The position numbers were made by a program, and so were the translations under genes. DNA of 64,000 bases from assembly GCF_014897985.1 (NCBI RefSeq), contig NZ_JABUZA010000007.1, forward strand, positions 1 to 64,000. Reading direction: 5' to 3'. The notes below the pieces were generated by a model, which did no database searches, had not been told where the DNA came from, and saw nothing but the letters and a program-made list of their open reading frames with translations. The DNA comes from Halomonas colorata. Its GTDB lineage: Bacteria; Pseudomonadota; Gammaproteobacteria; Pseudomonadales; Halomonadaceae. Shown here in pieces: positions 27,800 to 35,337 of the stretch (position 1 is the first letter of the stretch; every line of letters starts with the position of its first letter).

Positions 27800-28107
27800 G
27801 GCATCTCGCAGAGCGAACCGTCTGTCCGCAGCTAATTAATTGATGCAAATATTTTTATATGTACCATTCTTGTACATAGGCGCAGTGTTGTCTATCTCAT
27901 TCATCATAGCGTATTGATGTTCCTGAAAACGGCTTACCTGATTTTTAAACGTTATTAAACGAAATTGGCTTCCTGCATTCATCGACCAATGGCTTTTCTA
28001 CGCTAAGCTTTAAGAAACGCCACAATACGTTCATGAATTGGTAACGTTGAGTTACCCATCGGGGCACCCGATTCATTGGATGAAAACGCTAATAATAGGG
28101 AAACGTC
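27800..28107. other. Divergent promoter region of the GTP-derived metabolite cluster
   Basis: These 308 bases lie between the divergently transcribed CDP-alcohol transferase and the dehydrogenase gene. There is no gene. They contain a 7-base-arm dyad at 27858-27878, listed separately. A shared promoter is expected here. Confidence 0.5.
27858..27878. promoter_or_regulatory. TATGTAC-N7-GTACATA dyad, possible operator
   Basis: A perfect inverted repeat with 7-base arms separated by seven bases sits about 60 bases before the CDP-alcohol transferase and 230 before the dehydrogenase. Its position in a divergent promoter suggests an operator. No regulator gene lies nearby, and the cognate protein is unknown. 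A resemblance to TGTACA-type half-sites used by some MerR-family regulators is only suggestive. Confidence 0.4.
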
Positions 28108-29091
28108 ATGTCGGCGACAGAAACATCCACCGCCTTTTGGGTCACTCACCCAGGGACGGGCAAGCTTAAAAGCGAACCGCTAGCCCACGTTGGAAGTAGT
28201 GACGTTCTAGTGCGCGCCTTGTATAGCGGCGTTAGTCGGGGCACCGAGTCATTGGTGTTTAATGGCCGTGTTCCAGAAAGTGAAGTGGATCGCATGCAGG
28301 CGCCTTTCCAGGCGGGGCGTTTTCCGGGCCCCGTCAAGTATGGCTACTGCAACGTTGGCGTAGTCGAGCAGGGGCCAGAGCATCTGCTTAGTAAAACGGT
28401 ATTTTGCCTCTACCCCCATCAAGATCGCTATGTTGTGCCCGCCACGGTGGTACTGCCGATTCCTGAAAACATACCGGCTGCGCGAGCCGTGCTCGCCGCC
28501 AATATGGAAACCGCCATCAATGGCGTGTGGGACGCTGAGCCTATGCTGGGCGAACAGATCAGCATTATTGGTGCTGGCGTTGTCGGCACACTGGTAGCTT
28601 ACCTATGCGCGCAGATACCCGGCGTAACGGCGACGCTGATCGATATTAACCCTGAGCGCCAAGTGCTTGCCGAGCGCTTGGGCCTTACCTTCTGTACGCC
28701 TGAGCGGGCCCCCAGTGACCAGGATTGCGTTATTCACGCCAGCGGCCACCCTGAAGGCTTACGCCAAGCGCTCGCTCAGCTGGGCAATGAAGGCCGTATT
28801 ATTGAAATGAGTTGGTTTGGCGAGGGCGATGTGAGCATTCCTCTGGGTGGGGCTTTTCATTCTCAGCGCCTTAGCCTGCGCGCCAGCCAAGTGGGCCAAC
28901 TGCCTGCCAAGTTACGCCCGCGCTGGGATTACCAGCGCCGCTTGACCCTTGCCTTGAGCCTCTTGACCGATAACCGATTGGATGCCCTGATCAGCGGCGA
29001 GAGTGACTTTGAAACGCTGCCTCAGCTTGCCCCTAAGCTCTTTGCGACAGGCAGCGATGTGTTATGCCACCGCCTTCGTTATCCCACTTGA
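28108..29091 (+). CDS. Medium-chain dehydrogenase/reductase-like protein of the pterin-type cluster
   Basis: This 327-residue protein has the MDR architecture: an N-terminal GroES-like part, then a Rossmann domain with the dinucleotide motif GAGVVG. The usual zinc ligands (CGSD and the four-cysteine structural site) are absent, so it is probably a zinc-independent oxidoreductase. It is the first gene of a run: 24 bases to the PTPS-like gene, which overlaps the glycosyltransferase. The substrate is likely the pathway's own intermediate or product. This rests on operon position. Confidence 0.8.
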   Translation: MSATETSTAFWVTHPGTGKLKSEPLAHVGSSDVLVRALYSGVSRGTESLVFNGRVPESEVDRMQAPFQAGRFPGPVKYGYCNVGVVEQGPEHLLSKTVFCLYPHQDRYVVPATVVLPIPENIPAARAVLAANMETAINGVWDAEPMLGEQISIIGAGVVGTLVAYLCAQIPGVTATLIDINPERQVLAERLGLTFCTPERAPSDQDCVIHASGHPEGLRQALAQLGNEGRIIEMSWFGEGDVSIPLGGAFHSQRLSLRASQVGQLPAKLRPRWDYQRRLTLALSLLTDNRLDALISGESDFETLPQLAPKLFATGSDVLCHRLRYPT

Positions 29092-29115
29092 AATTAATCA
29101 AATCCAGGAGCGTTT

Positions 29116-29514
29116 ATGTACCGTCTATGTGTTCGTGATCACTTTATGATTGCGCATAGTTTTAAAGGTGAAATTTTTGGCCCCGCTCAGCGTACCCATG
29201 GGGCTACCTATGTCGTTGATGTGATATTTCAACGCCCTGAATTGGATGAAGATGGTCTGGTGATTGATATCGGCCTGGCGAGCGAAACGGTTAAAGAAGT
29301 GTTATCGCACCTGAATTATCGCAACCTGGATGACGAAGAGGCGTTTGCGGGCAAAAACACTTCTACTGAATTTATGGCCAGCGTTATTTTTAGCCGCCTG
29401 GCCGATGCCATTGGCGAAGGCAAAATGGGTAAGACCGCGCAGGGTATCACCCGTATGGAAGTCAAACTGCACGAGTCCCATATTGCCTGGGCAAGCTATG
29501 AAGGGGATCTATGA
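29116..29514 (+). CDS. 6-pyruvoyltetrahydropterin synthase/QueD-fold protein lacking catalytic residues
   Basis: This 132-residue protein aligns along its length with PTPS/QueD. Zinc ligands His14 (IAHSF) and His28 remain, but the third (second His of HGH) is Ala30. The catalytic Cys of the C-x3-HGH motif is Ala24, and the Asp-His of LDHxxLN is Asn67-Tyr68 (LNYRNLD). Glu120 or Glu115, equivalent to the pterin-anchoring Glu, is kept. The rest is well formed with no frameshift, so this looks like a subfamily with a changed function rather than a decaying gene. Standard PTPS or QueD chemistry is not expected. Its stop overlaps the next start (ATGA). Confidence 0.85.
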   Translation: MYRLCVRDHFMIAHSFKGEIFGPAQRTHGATYVVDVIFQRPELDEDGLVIDIGLASETVKEVLSHLNYRNLDDEEAFAGKNTSTEFMASVIFSRLADAIGEGKMGKTAQGITRMEVKLHESHIAWASYEGDL

Positions 29515-31451
29515 GCCAATCACTAACCCTTATCGTCGCGGGTGATCTTAATCAGCGCACCGGTGGATATATTTACGACACTCGCATCGTCGAAGCGCTG
29601 CATGGCGCAGGGCATTCTGTTGATGTGGTTAGCCTGGCGGGGCGTTTTCCTGATGCTGACCAGCAGGCCAGTGACCAGCTATCGGCTGCGCTAGGTGACT
29701 TACCCGATGCAGCGACCGTCGTGATTGATGGCCTGGCCATGGGGGCGCTCCCTACAGTGATTGCCCAGCACGCCGAGCGCTTGGCGATAACGGCGCTGGT
29801 GCATCATCCGTTAGGCGATGAACAAGGGTTAAGCGATACACAGCAACAGCAGTTTCATCAGCGTGAGCTGCAGGCTTTGGCCGCCGTCTCGCAAATTATT
29901 GTGACTAGCCGGTTTACCCAGCGCCGTTTAAAGGCATTGGCGGACCACTATTCAATGCCGATTGCCGCCAAGATTAGCGTGGTAGAGCCCGGTGTAGATG
30001 CGGCTCTTATCAATAGTGAAATTCCGGCAAGTATAGGTTTAGAACCAGGTAAACCGCTGCGTCTTTTATGTGTAGCAACGCTGGTGCCACGTAAAGGGCA
30101 GGATCTGCTGGTTCGCGCCTTGGCAGGCGTGACGTCGACCAATTGGCAGTGCGACTGTTATGGCGCTGCACGTGACGCGGCGTTTGCCGAGCGCGTGCAG
30201 CAGCTTATTGAAGACAACGCGCTTAACGCGAATATTCAACTGCACGGTGAGTGCGATGAAGCCACGCTGATACAGGCCTATCAGGAGGCCGACGCGCTAG
30301 TGCTGCCTTCCTGGTATGAAGGCTATGGCATGGTGGTAACCGAAGCGCTGGCGCACGGCCTGCCAGTCATTACCACAACGGGCGGCGCCCTGGATGAAAC
30401 CTTACCACAAGGCGCGGGGCTTAAAGTCGCACCGGGTGATGTCGAGGCCCTAAAGCATGCCCTAAGCCGTTTTTGTGATGACGCGGCGCTGCGTGATTCT
30501 TTGAAAGCCGGAGCATTAGCCGCGCGTGAGCAGCTCAATGATTGGCAGGCCGCGGGCGTAGCATTTGCAAAAGCGTTAAGCCATGCGCCCGCGTTGAGTG
30601 CGGGTAGCCAGTTTGCACCTGACTGGCTGACGCTGCGTGAAGAGGTAGATTTTACGTTTAGAAGCCAGCAGCTTCCGGGCAAAGTCGCCCAGTGGTTAAG
30701 CGCGCGTACCCAAGCGCCGCGTCTGGTCGATTTGGGGGCAGGTCGCGGCAGCAATATGCGTTTTCTTGCCCCTTTCATGCCCTTGCCGCAGCATTGGACG
30801 CTGATTGATCATGATGCGGCCTTACTTGAAGAGGCCAAGGCAAGTGCTAATACGCTTGCCGATCAAAGCGCGATAACGCTGGAAACCCTGTGCGTATCGC
30901 TCGATTCACTGGATCACCCGCCGTTGCAATCGGCCCATTTGGTAAGCGCATCAGCGTTGCTTGATCTCGTCTCGCAGACTTGGATTGAAACGCTCGTCAC
31001 GCACTGTACCACGCACCAGCAGGCGCTTTTGATGGCGCTTAGCGTTACGGGCGAATGGGGCTTTACCGCCGCTGATGGCGAACCGCAAGCCGATGATGAA
31101 GATCATTGGCTGCAGGCGCTGTTTATCGCCCATCAGCAGCGTGATAAAGGCTTGGGTGAGGCGCTAGGGGGGCAGGCCCATGGCGCGCTGGTTAGCGCGC
31201 TTGAGCAGGCAAACTATCAGGTTGAACAGGTAGAAACGCCATGGCTATTGGGGGCAGGTAATCGTTCACATCAGCCTCTGATGACGGCCTTGATCAACGG
31301 CTGGACCGAAGCTGCGACAGAGCAGGCGCCCGAAGCCGCAACCCGAATTGCCGAGTGGCGTGAGCGGCGTACGCAGGCCGTTGCCAGTGGTGAGCTGGGC
31401 ATTTGGGTTGGCCATTGTGATTTGCTCGCAACGCCTTTGAGGGCGGAGTAA
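29511..31451 (+). CDS. Fusion of GT4 glycosyltransferase and class I SAM methyltransferase
   Basis: The protein has 646 residues in two parts. Residues 1-355 are a GT-B fold, family 4 glycosyltransferase with the retaining E-x7-E motif (Glu270 to Glu278 in EGYGMVVTEALAHGLP) and the phosphate-binding LVPRKGQDLL segment. Residues ~370-640 carry a Rossmann methyltransferase with motif I LVDLGAGRGSN (405-415) and an acidic LIDHD after strand two. One chain would thus both glycosylate and methylate. It overlaps the PTPS-like gene by four bases and is followed four bases later by the UPF0104 gene, so all act together. Donor sugar and acceptor are unknown. Confidence 0.87.
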   Translation: MSQSLTLIVAGDLNQRTGGYIYDTRIVEALHGAGHSVDVVSLAGRFPDADQQASDQLSAALGDLPDAATVVIDGLAMGALPTVIAQHAERLAITALVHHPLGDEQGLSDTQQQQFHQRELQALAAVSQIIVTSRFTQRRLKALADHYSMPIAAKISVVEPGVDAALINSEIPASIGLEPGKPLRLLCVATLVPRKGQDLLVRALAGVTSTNWQCDCYGAARDAAFAERVQQLIEDNALNANIQLHGECDEATLIQAYQEADALVLPSWYEGYGMVVTEALAHGLPVITTTGGALDETLPQGAGLKVAPGDVEALKHALSRFCDDAALRDSLKAGALAAREQLNDWQAAGVAFAKALSHAPALSAGSQFAPDWLTLREEVDFTFRSQQLPGKVAQWLSARTQAPRLVDLGAGRGSNMRFLAPFMPLPQHWTLIDHDAALLEEAKASANTLADQSAITLETLCVSLDSLDHPPLQSAHLVSASALLDLVSQTWIETLVTHCTTHQQALLMALSVTGEWGFTAADGEPQADDEDHWLQALFIAHQQRDKGLGEALGGQAHGALVSALEQANYQVEQVETPWLLGAGNRSHQPLMTALINGWTEAATEQAPEAATRIAEWRERRTQAVASGELGIWVGHCDLLATPLRAE

Positions 31452-31455
31452 GCCT

Positions 31456-33351
31456 ATGGGCATAAAGCGCATCGTGCGTTCTCCCTGGGTTCAGCGTGGG
31501 GTCATTAGCGTAGGGCTTTTGGGCGCGGTGGCACTCTTTGTGAACCCGCGCGAGATCATGGCTCAGGTGGAGCGGTTATCGCCTGGCTGGGTGGCGTTAG
31601 CGCTATTTATCAGCGTGCTGCAAATCATGCTGAGTGCCTGGCGGTGGCAGTTTACCGCTGAGCGGGTAGGGGCGCCGCTGCGCTTTAGCTATGCCTGGCG
31701 TGAATACTATCTGGCGCTACTCATGAATCAGCTGTTACCCGGCGGAGTGCTGGGCGACGCCGGTCGTGCCCATCGGCATGCTAGCCAGTCGGTATCGCGC
31801 GGCAGCGCTTGGCGGGCGGTCATTATCGAGCGCACTTCGGGTCAGGTCGCCGTAGTGATTCTGACCCTGGCGGCGCTTCTGTTGTCGCCACTTTGGCATG
31901 CCGTGCTGGGGTGGCCGGTGAGCCTTATGATTGTCGGTGGACTTTGTGTGGTGTCGGTGGCGGTGTGGCAAGGGCTAATCCGTCTGTCTTCCTCAAGGCT
32001 GCCTGCGTGGTGGCACTCCATGCGATTGGATATCAAGCGTGGGCTGTTAAGTCGGGGGGTGTGGAATTTACAGTTAGCCTCTTCGCTGACCATCGTGATG
32101 AGCTATGGGCTCGTGATGGTGTGCGCCGCGCGTGCCATTGGTGTGGAGCTTGAAGCACTGCAGATTCTGGCGCTTGCCCCCGTGCTGCTTTTGGCCATGC
32201 TGGTGCCGCTTTCCGTTGCTGGCTGGGGAGTGCGCGAAGGTGCCGCGGTGGCAACTTGGGCGCTGGTCGGGTTGCCAACGGCTCAGGGCGTGGCGGTCTC
32301 CCTGGCGTATGGGGTACTGGTACTTCTTTCCAGCCTGCCGGGCATCTGGGTGGCGCTATCGCGTCATCACCGCGCTCAACCATCAGGTGAAGGTGGCGGC
32401 ACGCAGCAGCACGTCAAACAGAGTGTCGTCACCACAACGGAACCGGCGCATCGTCGGGCGCAGCGCACTTTCAAGCGTTTCGATGGGCGTCATTTGCAGT
32501 CCGGGCCTGCCCGAGCCGATCAGCAGCGGGGCGACCAGAAGATGCAGGCGATCGATCACACCGGCCTCAATAAATTGGGAAACCGTAACGCCGCCGCCTT
32601 CCACCAGGATGCGCTTAAGCCCGCGCTGGTTGAGCAGGTTAATAACATCGCTGGGGGCGAACTGCCCCTGGGCATTGAGTGGCAACCTGCAGCGTTGAAC
32701 GTTGGCACTCGGCGGCGCAAGCGCTGTATCCGGCCCCACCACGTGCAGCGTGGGCGCCGAATCGGTTTGGAACAGCTTGATATCGCGAGGCACGCGTCCA
32801 CGTGGGTCGAGCACCACCCGCGTGGGGTGAGTGCCGGTGGCGTGACGTACCGTCAATTGGGGGTTGTCGGCGCTTGCCGTGCCCGCACCAATTACCACGG
32901 CATCCACCAGGGCACGCAGCCGGTGCAGGTGCACCAGGCTTTCTTGACCGTTGATGTAATGCGAGTGGCCACTTTGGGTCGCAATACGTCCATCCAGGCT
33001 CTGCCCCAGCTGGGCGATCACCCAGGAGGCGTGGCTCGCCAGCGGTGTCAGACAGTCCAGCAGCTCAGTGGCTGCTGGCGTAACAGCCGTATGGGTATGC
33101 CATTGCCCCTCGGGGCTGAGCTCAATTGGTGTGCTGGAGGGCTTACGATGGCGCATAGCCAAAAGCCAATCCCAGGCCGCCTCAATATCCAGCAATGTTT
33201 CGTGACGAGTGCAGCCATTTTGACGATCGGTGTCGGGCATAACGCCTCCGCGCTGAGAAAACCGTCTTATCTTGCGGGGCCACATGGCCCAGCGCAAGCG
33301 TACGCTATTCGCTGCAACAGGCAATTAGGAGGCCTATATGTATCACATTGA
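31456..33351 (+). CDS. UPF0104/flippase-like membrane protein with an anomalous long C-terminal read-through
   Basis: Residues 1 to ~310 form a polytopic membrane domain of the lysylphosphatidylglycerol-synthase TM/UPF0104 (flippase-like) type. It has about seven to eight helices, with the conserved PGGVLGDAGRA and PLSVAGWGVREGAA loops. The natural end would be near 32390, next to the stop of the opposing RibD-like gene. Instead the frame stays open for about 320 more codons, exactly antisense to that gene, and gives a low-complexity basic sequence with no fold. A TGA occurs in the next frame at 32388-32390. I treat the membrane domain as real and the extension as an accident: a lost stop or small frameshift. 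Confidence 0.7.
   Translation: MGIKRIVRSPWVQRGVISVGLLGAVALFVNPREIMAQVERLSPGWVALALFISVLQIMLSAWRWQFTAERVGAPLRFSYAWREYYLALLMNQLLPGGVLGDAGRAHRHASQSVSRGSAWRAVIIERTSGQVAVVILTLAALLLSPLWHAVLGWPVSLMIVGGLCVVSVAVWQGLIRLSSSRLPAWWHSMRLDIKRGLLSRGVWNLQLASSLTIVMSYGLVMVCAARAIGVELEALQILALAPVLLLAMLVPLSVAGWGVREGAAVATWALVGLPTAQGVAVSLAYGVLVLLSSLPGIWVALSRHHRAQPSGEGGGTQQHVKQSVVTTTEPAHRRAQRTFKRFDGRHLQSGPARADQQRGDQKMQAIDHTGLNKLGNRNAAAFHQDALKPALVEQVNNIAGGELPLGIEWQPAALNVGTRRRKRCIRPHHVQRGRRIGLEQLDIARHASTWVEHHPRGVSAGGVTYRQLGVVGACRARTNYHGIHQGTQPVQVHQAFLTVDVMRVATLGRNTSIQALPQLGDHPGGVARQRCQTVQQLSGCWRNSRMGMPLPLGAELNWCAGGLTMAHSQKPIPGRLNIQQCFVTSAAILTIGVGHNASALRKPSYLAGPHGPAQAYAIRCNRQLGGLYVSH
32383..33240 (-). CDS. RibD C-terminal-type reductase without deaminase domain
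   Basis: This ~285-residue protein belongs to the dihydrofolate-reductase-like RibD_C family. GQSLDGRIA is at 79-87, GAGTASADNPQLTVR at 118-132, and ILVEGGG near the C-terminus. The zinc deaminase domain of bifunctional RibD is absent. Instead there is an ~70-residue N-terminal extension of unknown role. The ATG at 33240 has a GGAGG box; the frame upstream of it is not used. Such stand-alone reductases (ArfC/MJ0671 type) reduce the ribose of the GTP-derived pyrimidine to ribityl using NAD(P)H. It is divergent from the RibBA-like gene across ~97 bases. Confidence 0.85.
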   Translation of the reverse strand: MPDTDRQNGCTRHETLLDIEAAWDWLLAMRHRKPSSTPIELSPEGQWHTHTAVTPAATELLDCLTPLASHASWVIAQLGQSLDGRIATQSGHSHYINGQESLVHLHRLRALVDAVVIGAGTASADNPQLTVRHATGTHPTRVVLDPRGRVPRDIKLFQTDSAPTLHVVGPDTALAPPSANVQRCRLPLNAQGQFAPSDVINLLNQRGLKRILVEGGGVTVSQFIEAGVIDRLHLLVAPLLIGSGRPGLQMTPIETLESALRPTMRRFRCGDDTLFDVLLRAATFT

Positions 33352-34444
33352 ACGCGCTATCTTTGATATTCGCCGTGGGTTGCCGGTCGTTATCAACACG
33401 GGCGAAAAGCGTCTGCTGGTACAGGCATTGGAAGGCATTGAGTCGGTGGATATGCTGGCCAAGCTTGCAGGGACGCGTCCATCACTGGTGTTAACACGCC
33501 ACCGCCTTGAGGCGATGGGAATGTCGCTTACCGCTGAGGCTGCGTGTTTGCCGCTGGTTGAAAATATCGGCGAGAATGACCTGAACGCGTTGGCCGTTAC
33601 GCAAAGCGCGCATCGTCCTTCGCACTCGTTATTAAGTGGCTTGAAGCCGGCAGGGCCCGGCGAGCGCGGGGCGGTTGCCATCATGCGCCGTGCGTTACTT
33701 ATCCCGGCAGCCCTATGTGCCGAGGTCAGTGAGCAGGCAGCAAGCGCCGTGGCCCAGGATATTGCCCAGGGTAAGCTGTTAGAGGTTGAGGCGAAGGATG
33801 CCGAAAAATGTCTGGCGGGGGCGCCGGGCATGCTCAAGCGGGTAAGCGAAGCCAGTATTCCGCTTGAAGACGCGCCTGAAAGCCGCTTTGTCCTCTTCCG
33901 CGAGCCGGATGGTCTGCGCGAGCATGTAGCAGTGGTCATTGGTCAGCCGGAAACGCTAGAAGGCGCTGTGCCGCTACGTATGCACTCTGCTTGCCTGACA
34001 GGAGATTTATTTGGCAGCCTGCGCTGCGACTGCGGTGAGCAGCTGCGCAACGCCGTCGCGGATATTCAAGCAATGGGCGGTGGTGTACTGCTGTATTTGG
34101 CTCAGGAGGGGCGCGGCATTGGACTTGCCAATAAGCTACGCGCTTATACTTTGCAGGATGGCGGGCTAGACACCGTGGACGCCGACCAGGTGCTGGGTTT
34201 TGGCGACGATGAGCGTCAGTACGCGGTCGCGGTGGATATGCTCAACGCCCTGGATATTTCCCAGGTTCAGCTACTGACCAACAATCCTTTAAAAATTGAA
34301 GCTCTACGTGAGGGAGGTATTGAAGTGGTATCGCGTCAGGCGCTTTATGGCAGCGTCACCGACCAAAACCACCGTTATTTGAGTGCTAAGGCCAACCGGG
34401 CAGGCCATCTTTTCGGCGATGTGCTAGGCAGCAATAGCCGCTAG
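33338..34444 (+). CDS. RibBA-like protein: degenerate DHBP-synthase half plus intact GTP cyclohydrolase II
   Basis: This is a 368-residue protein. The C-terminal half (about 180-360) is a full GTP cyclohydrolase II: zinc cysteines Cys219, Cys230 and Cys232 (HSACLTGDLFGSLRCDCGE), EGRGIGL, Tyr270 and Arg293. These equal Cys54/65/67, Tyr105 and Arg128 of E. coli RibA. It should open GTP to the 2,5-diamino-ribosylaminopyrimidine phosphate with formate release. The N-terminal half keeps a trace of RibB (IERAIFDIRRGLPVVI) but lacks the DDEDRENE metal and substrate motif, so it cannot make DHBP. It is likely a pathway-dedicated paralogue of riboflavin RibBA. Confidence 0.9.
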   Translation: MYHIERAIFDIRRGLPVVINTGEKRLLVQALEGIESVDMLAKLAGTRPSLVLTRHRLEAMGMSLTAEAACLPLVENIGENDLNALAVTQSAHRPSHSLLSGLKPAGPGERGAVAIMRRALLIPAALCAEVSEQAASAVAQDIAQGKLLEVEAKDAEKCLAGAPGMLKRVSEASIPLEDAPESRFVLFREPDGLREHVAVVIGQPETLEGAVPLRMHSACLTGDLFGSLRCDCGEQLRNAVADIQAMGGGVLLYLAQEGRGIGLANKLRAYTLQDGGLDTVDADQVLGFGDDERQYAVAVDMLNALDISQVQLLTNNPLKIEALREGGIEVVSRQALYGSVTDQNHRYLSAKANRAGHLFGDVLGSNSR

Positions 34445-34463
34445 CGGCCACGCTGCTCTAACA

Positions 34464-35243
34464 CTAGGGTTTTTGAGATACTGCGGGTAGCCGGGCGGTT
34501 TCAGCCACCACGGTTGCCAGTTGGCTAGCGTAGTGTTGTACCAAGCGCTCACCCAATGCGGCGTTAGCCTGGCGGGCATCGCCTGCCACACCGTGTTGGC
34601 TGAGATCTTCGGCAAGCCAGGCAAACGCGGCCGCGCCTTCCGGCCCTAGCAGCTGATTATGCTGCAAGGTGCCAATTGGGGCAGTTTGATAGCCCTCAAG
34701 CTTTACAGAGGCTGGCGCGAGGTACTGCATCATGGCGGTTTCCAGCAGTCCGCCATGTAAGCCATAGCGCAGCTCGTCGGCATTGATAGCCCCTTCAAGT
34801 GGGGGCAGGCGGGTGTACGTTGCTTTAACGACGCGCATAGCAAAACGCTTACGCAAGGTGAGTGACGCCAAATCCATGATGGCTTTGTTACCGCCATGGC
34901 TATTGATTAATACCAAACGCTGGATGCCAGCCCGAGAAACGCTTTCGCCATATGCTTCAAGCGTCGCTATGGCGAGCGGTGCCGGAAGGCTTAACGTGCC
35001 TGAAAAGTTGGCGTGCTCGTCGCTTGCGCCCACCGCAATAGGTGGTAGGCAAACAACATCCAGGGCAGGGTCGAGAAGAGGTAGCATGGCGGCTTGCAGC
35101 CCTTCGCCGATGATAAGGTCTGTGCCTAGAGGCAGGTGAGAGCCGTGCTGCTCAATGGCTCCCAACACCAAAACGGCGATCGGGTCGCGCTTCGCTAGAG
35201 CGGCCAGTTCAGGGGTGGTCAGCGACTGCCAATGGTAAATCAT
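34464..35243 (-). CDS. Creatininase family amidohydrolase
   Basis: This ~259-residue metal hydrolase has the creatininase signature residues: Glu31 and His33 in GAIEQHGSHLPLGTD with Asp42, NSHGGN at 114-119, and HGGLLET (His163, Glu168) in place of HAGxxET. The family includes creatinine amidohydrolase, the mycofactocin peptidase MftE and archaeal ArfB, which removes formyl from a GTP-derived pyrimidine. Next to a GTP cyclohydrolase and a RibD-type reductase, an ArfB-like amide hydrolysis is the most attractive reading. The ATG at 35243 has an AGGA box. It converges with the RibBA-like gene 19 bases away. Confidence 0.85.
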   Translation of the reverse strand: MIYHWQSLTTPELAALAKRDPIAVLVLGAIEQHGSHLPLGTDLIIGEGLQAAMLPLLDPALDVVCLPPIAVGASDEHANFSGTLSLPAPLAIATLEAYGESVSRAGIQRLVLINSHGGNKAIMDLASLTLRKRFAMRVVKATYTRLPPLEGAINADELRYGLHGGLLETAMMQYLAPASVKLEGYQTAPIGTLQHNQLLGPEGAAAFAWLAEDLSQHGVAGDARQANAALGERLVQHYASQLATVVAETARLPAVSQKP

Positions 35244-35337
35244 AAATTTTAAATCCTGCGCCTTTAAGCTTGAATGTATTAGCACCAAAGCGGGTTGCCC
35301 CGCTTAGATGCTTACCAGCCCAGTCAGTGGCTAAGCA

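Noticed and set aside
33241..33337. Possible FMN riboswitch before the RibBA-like gene
   Set aside because: The gap is only 97 bases, too short for a full FMN aptamer, and no conserved core was seen. This also fits a role outside flavin supply.
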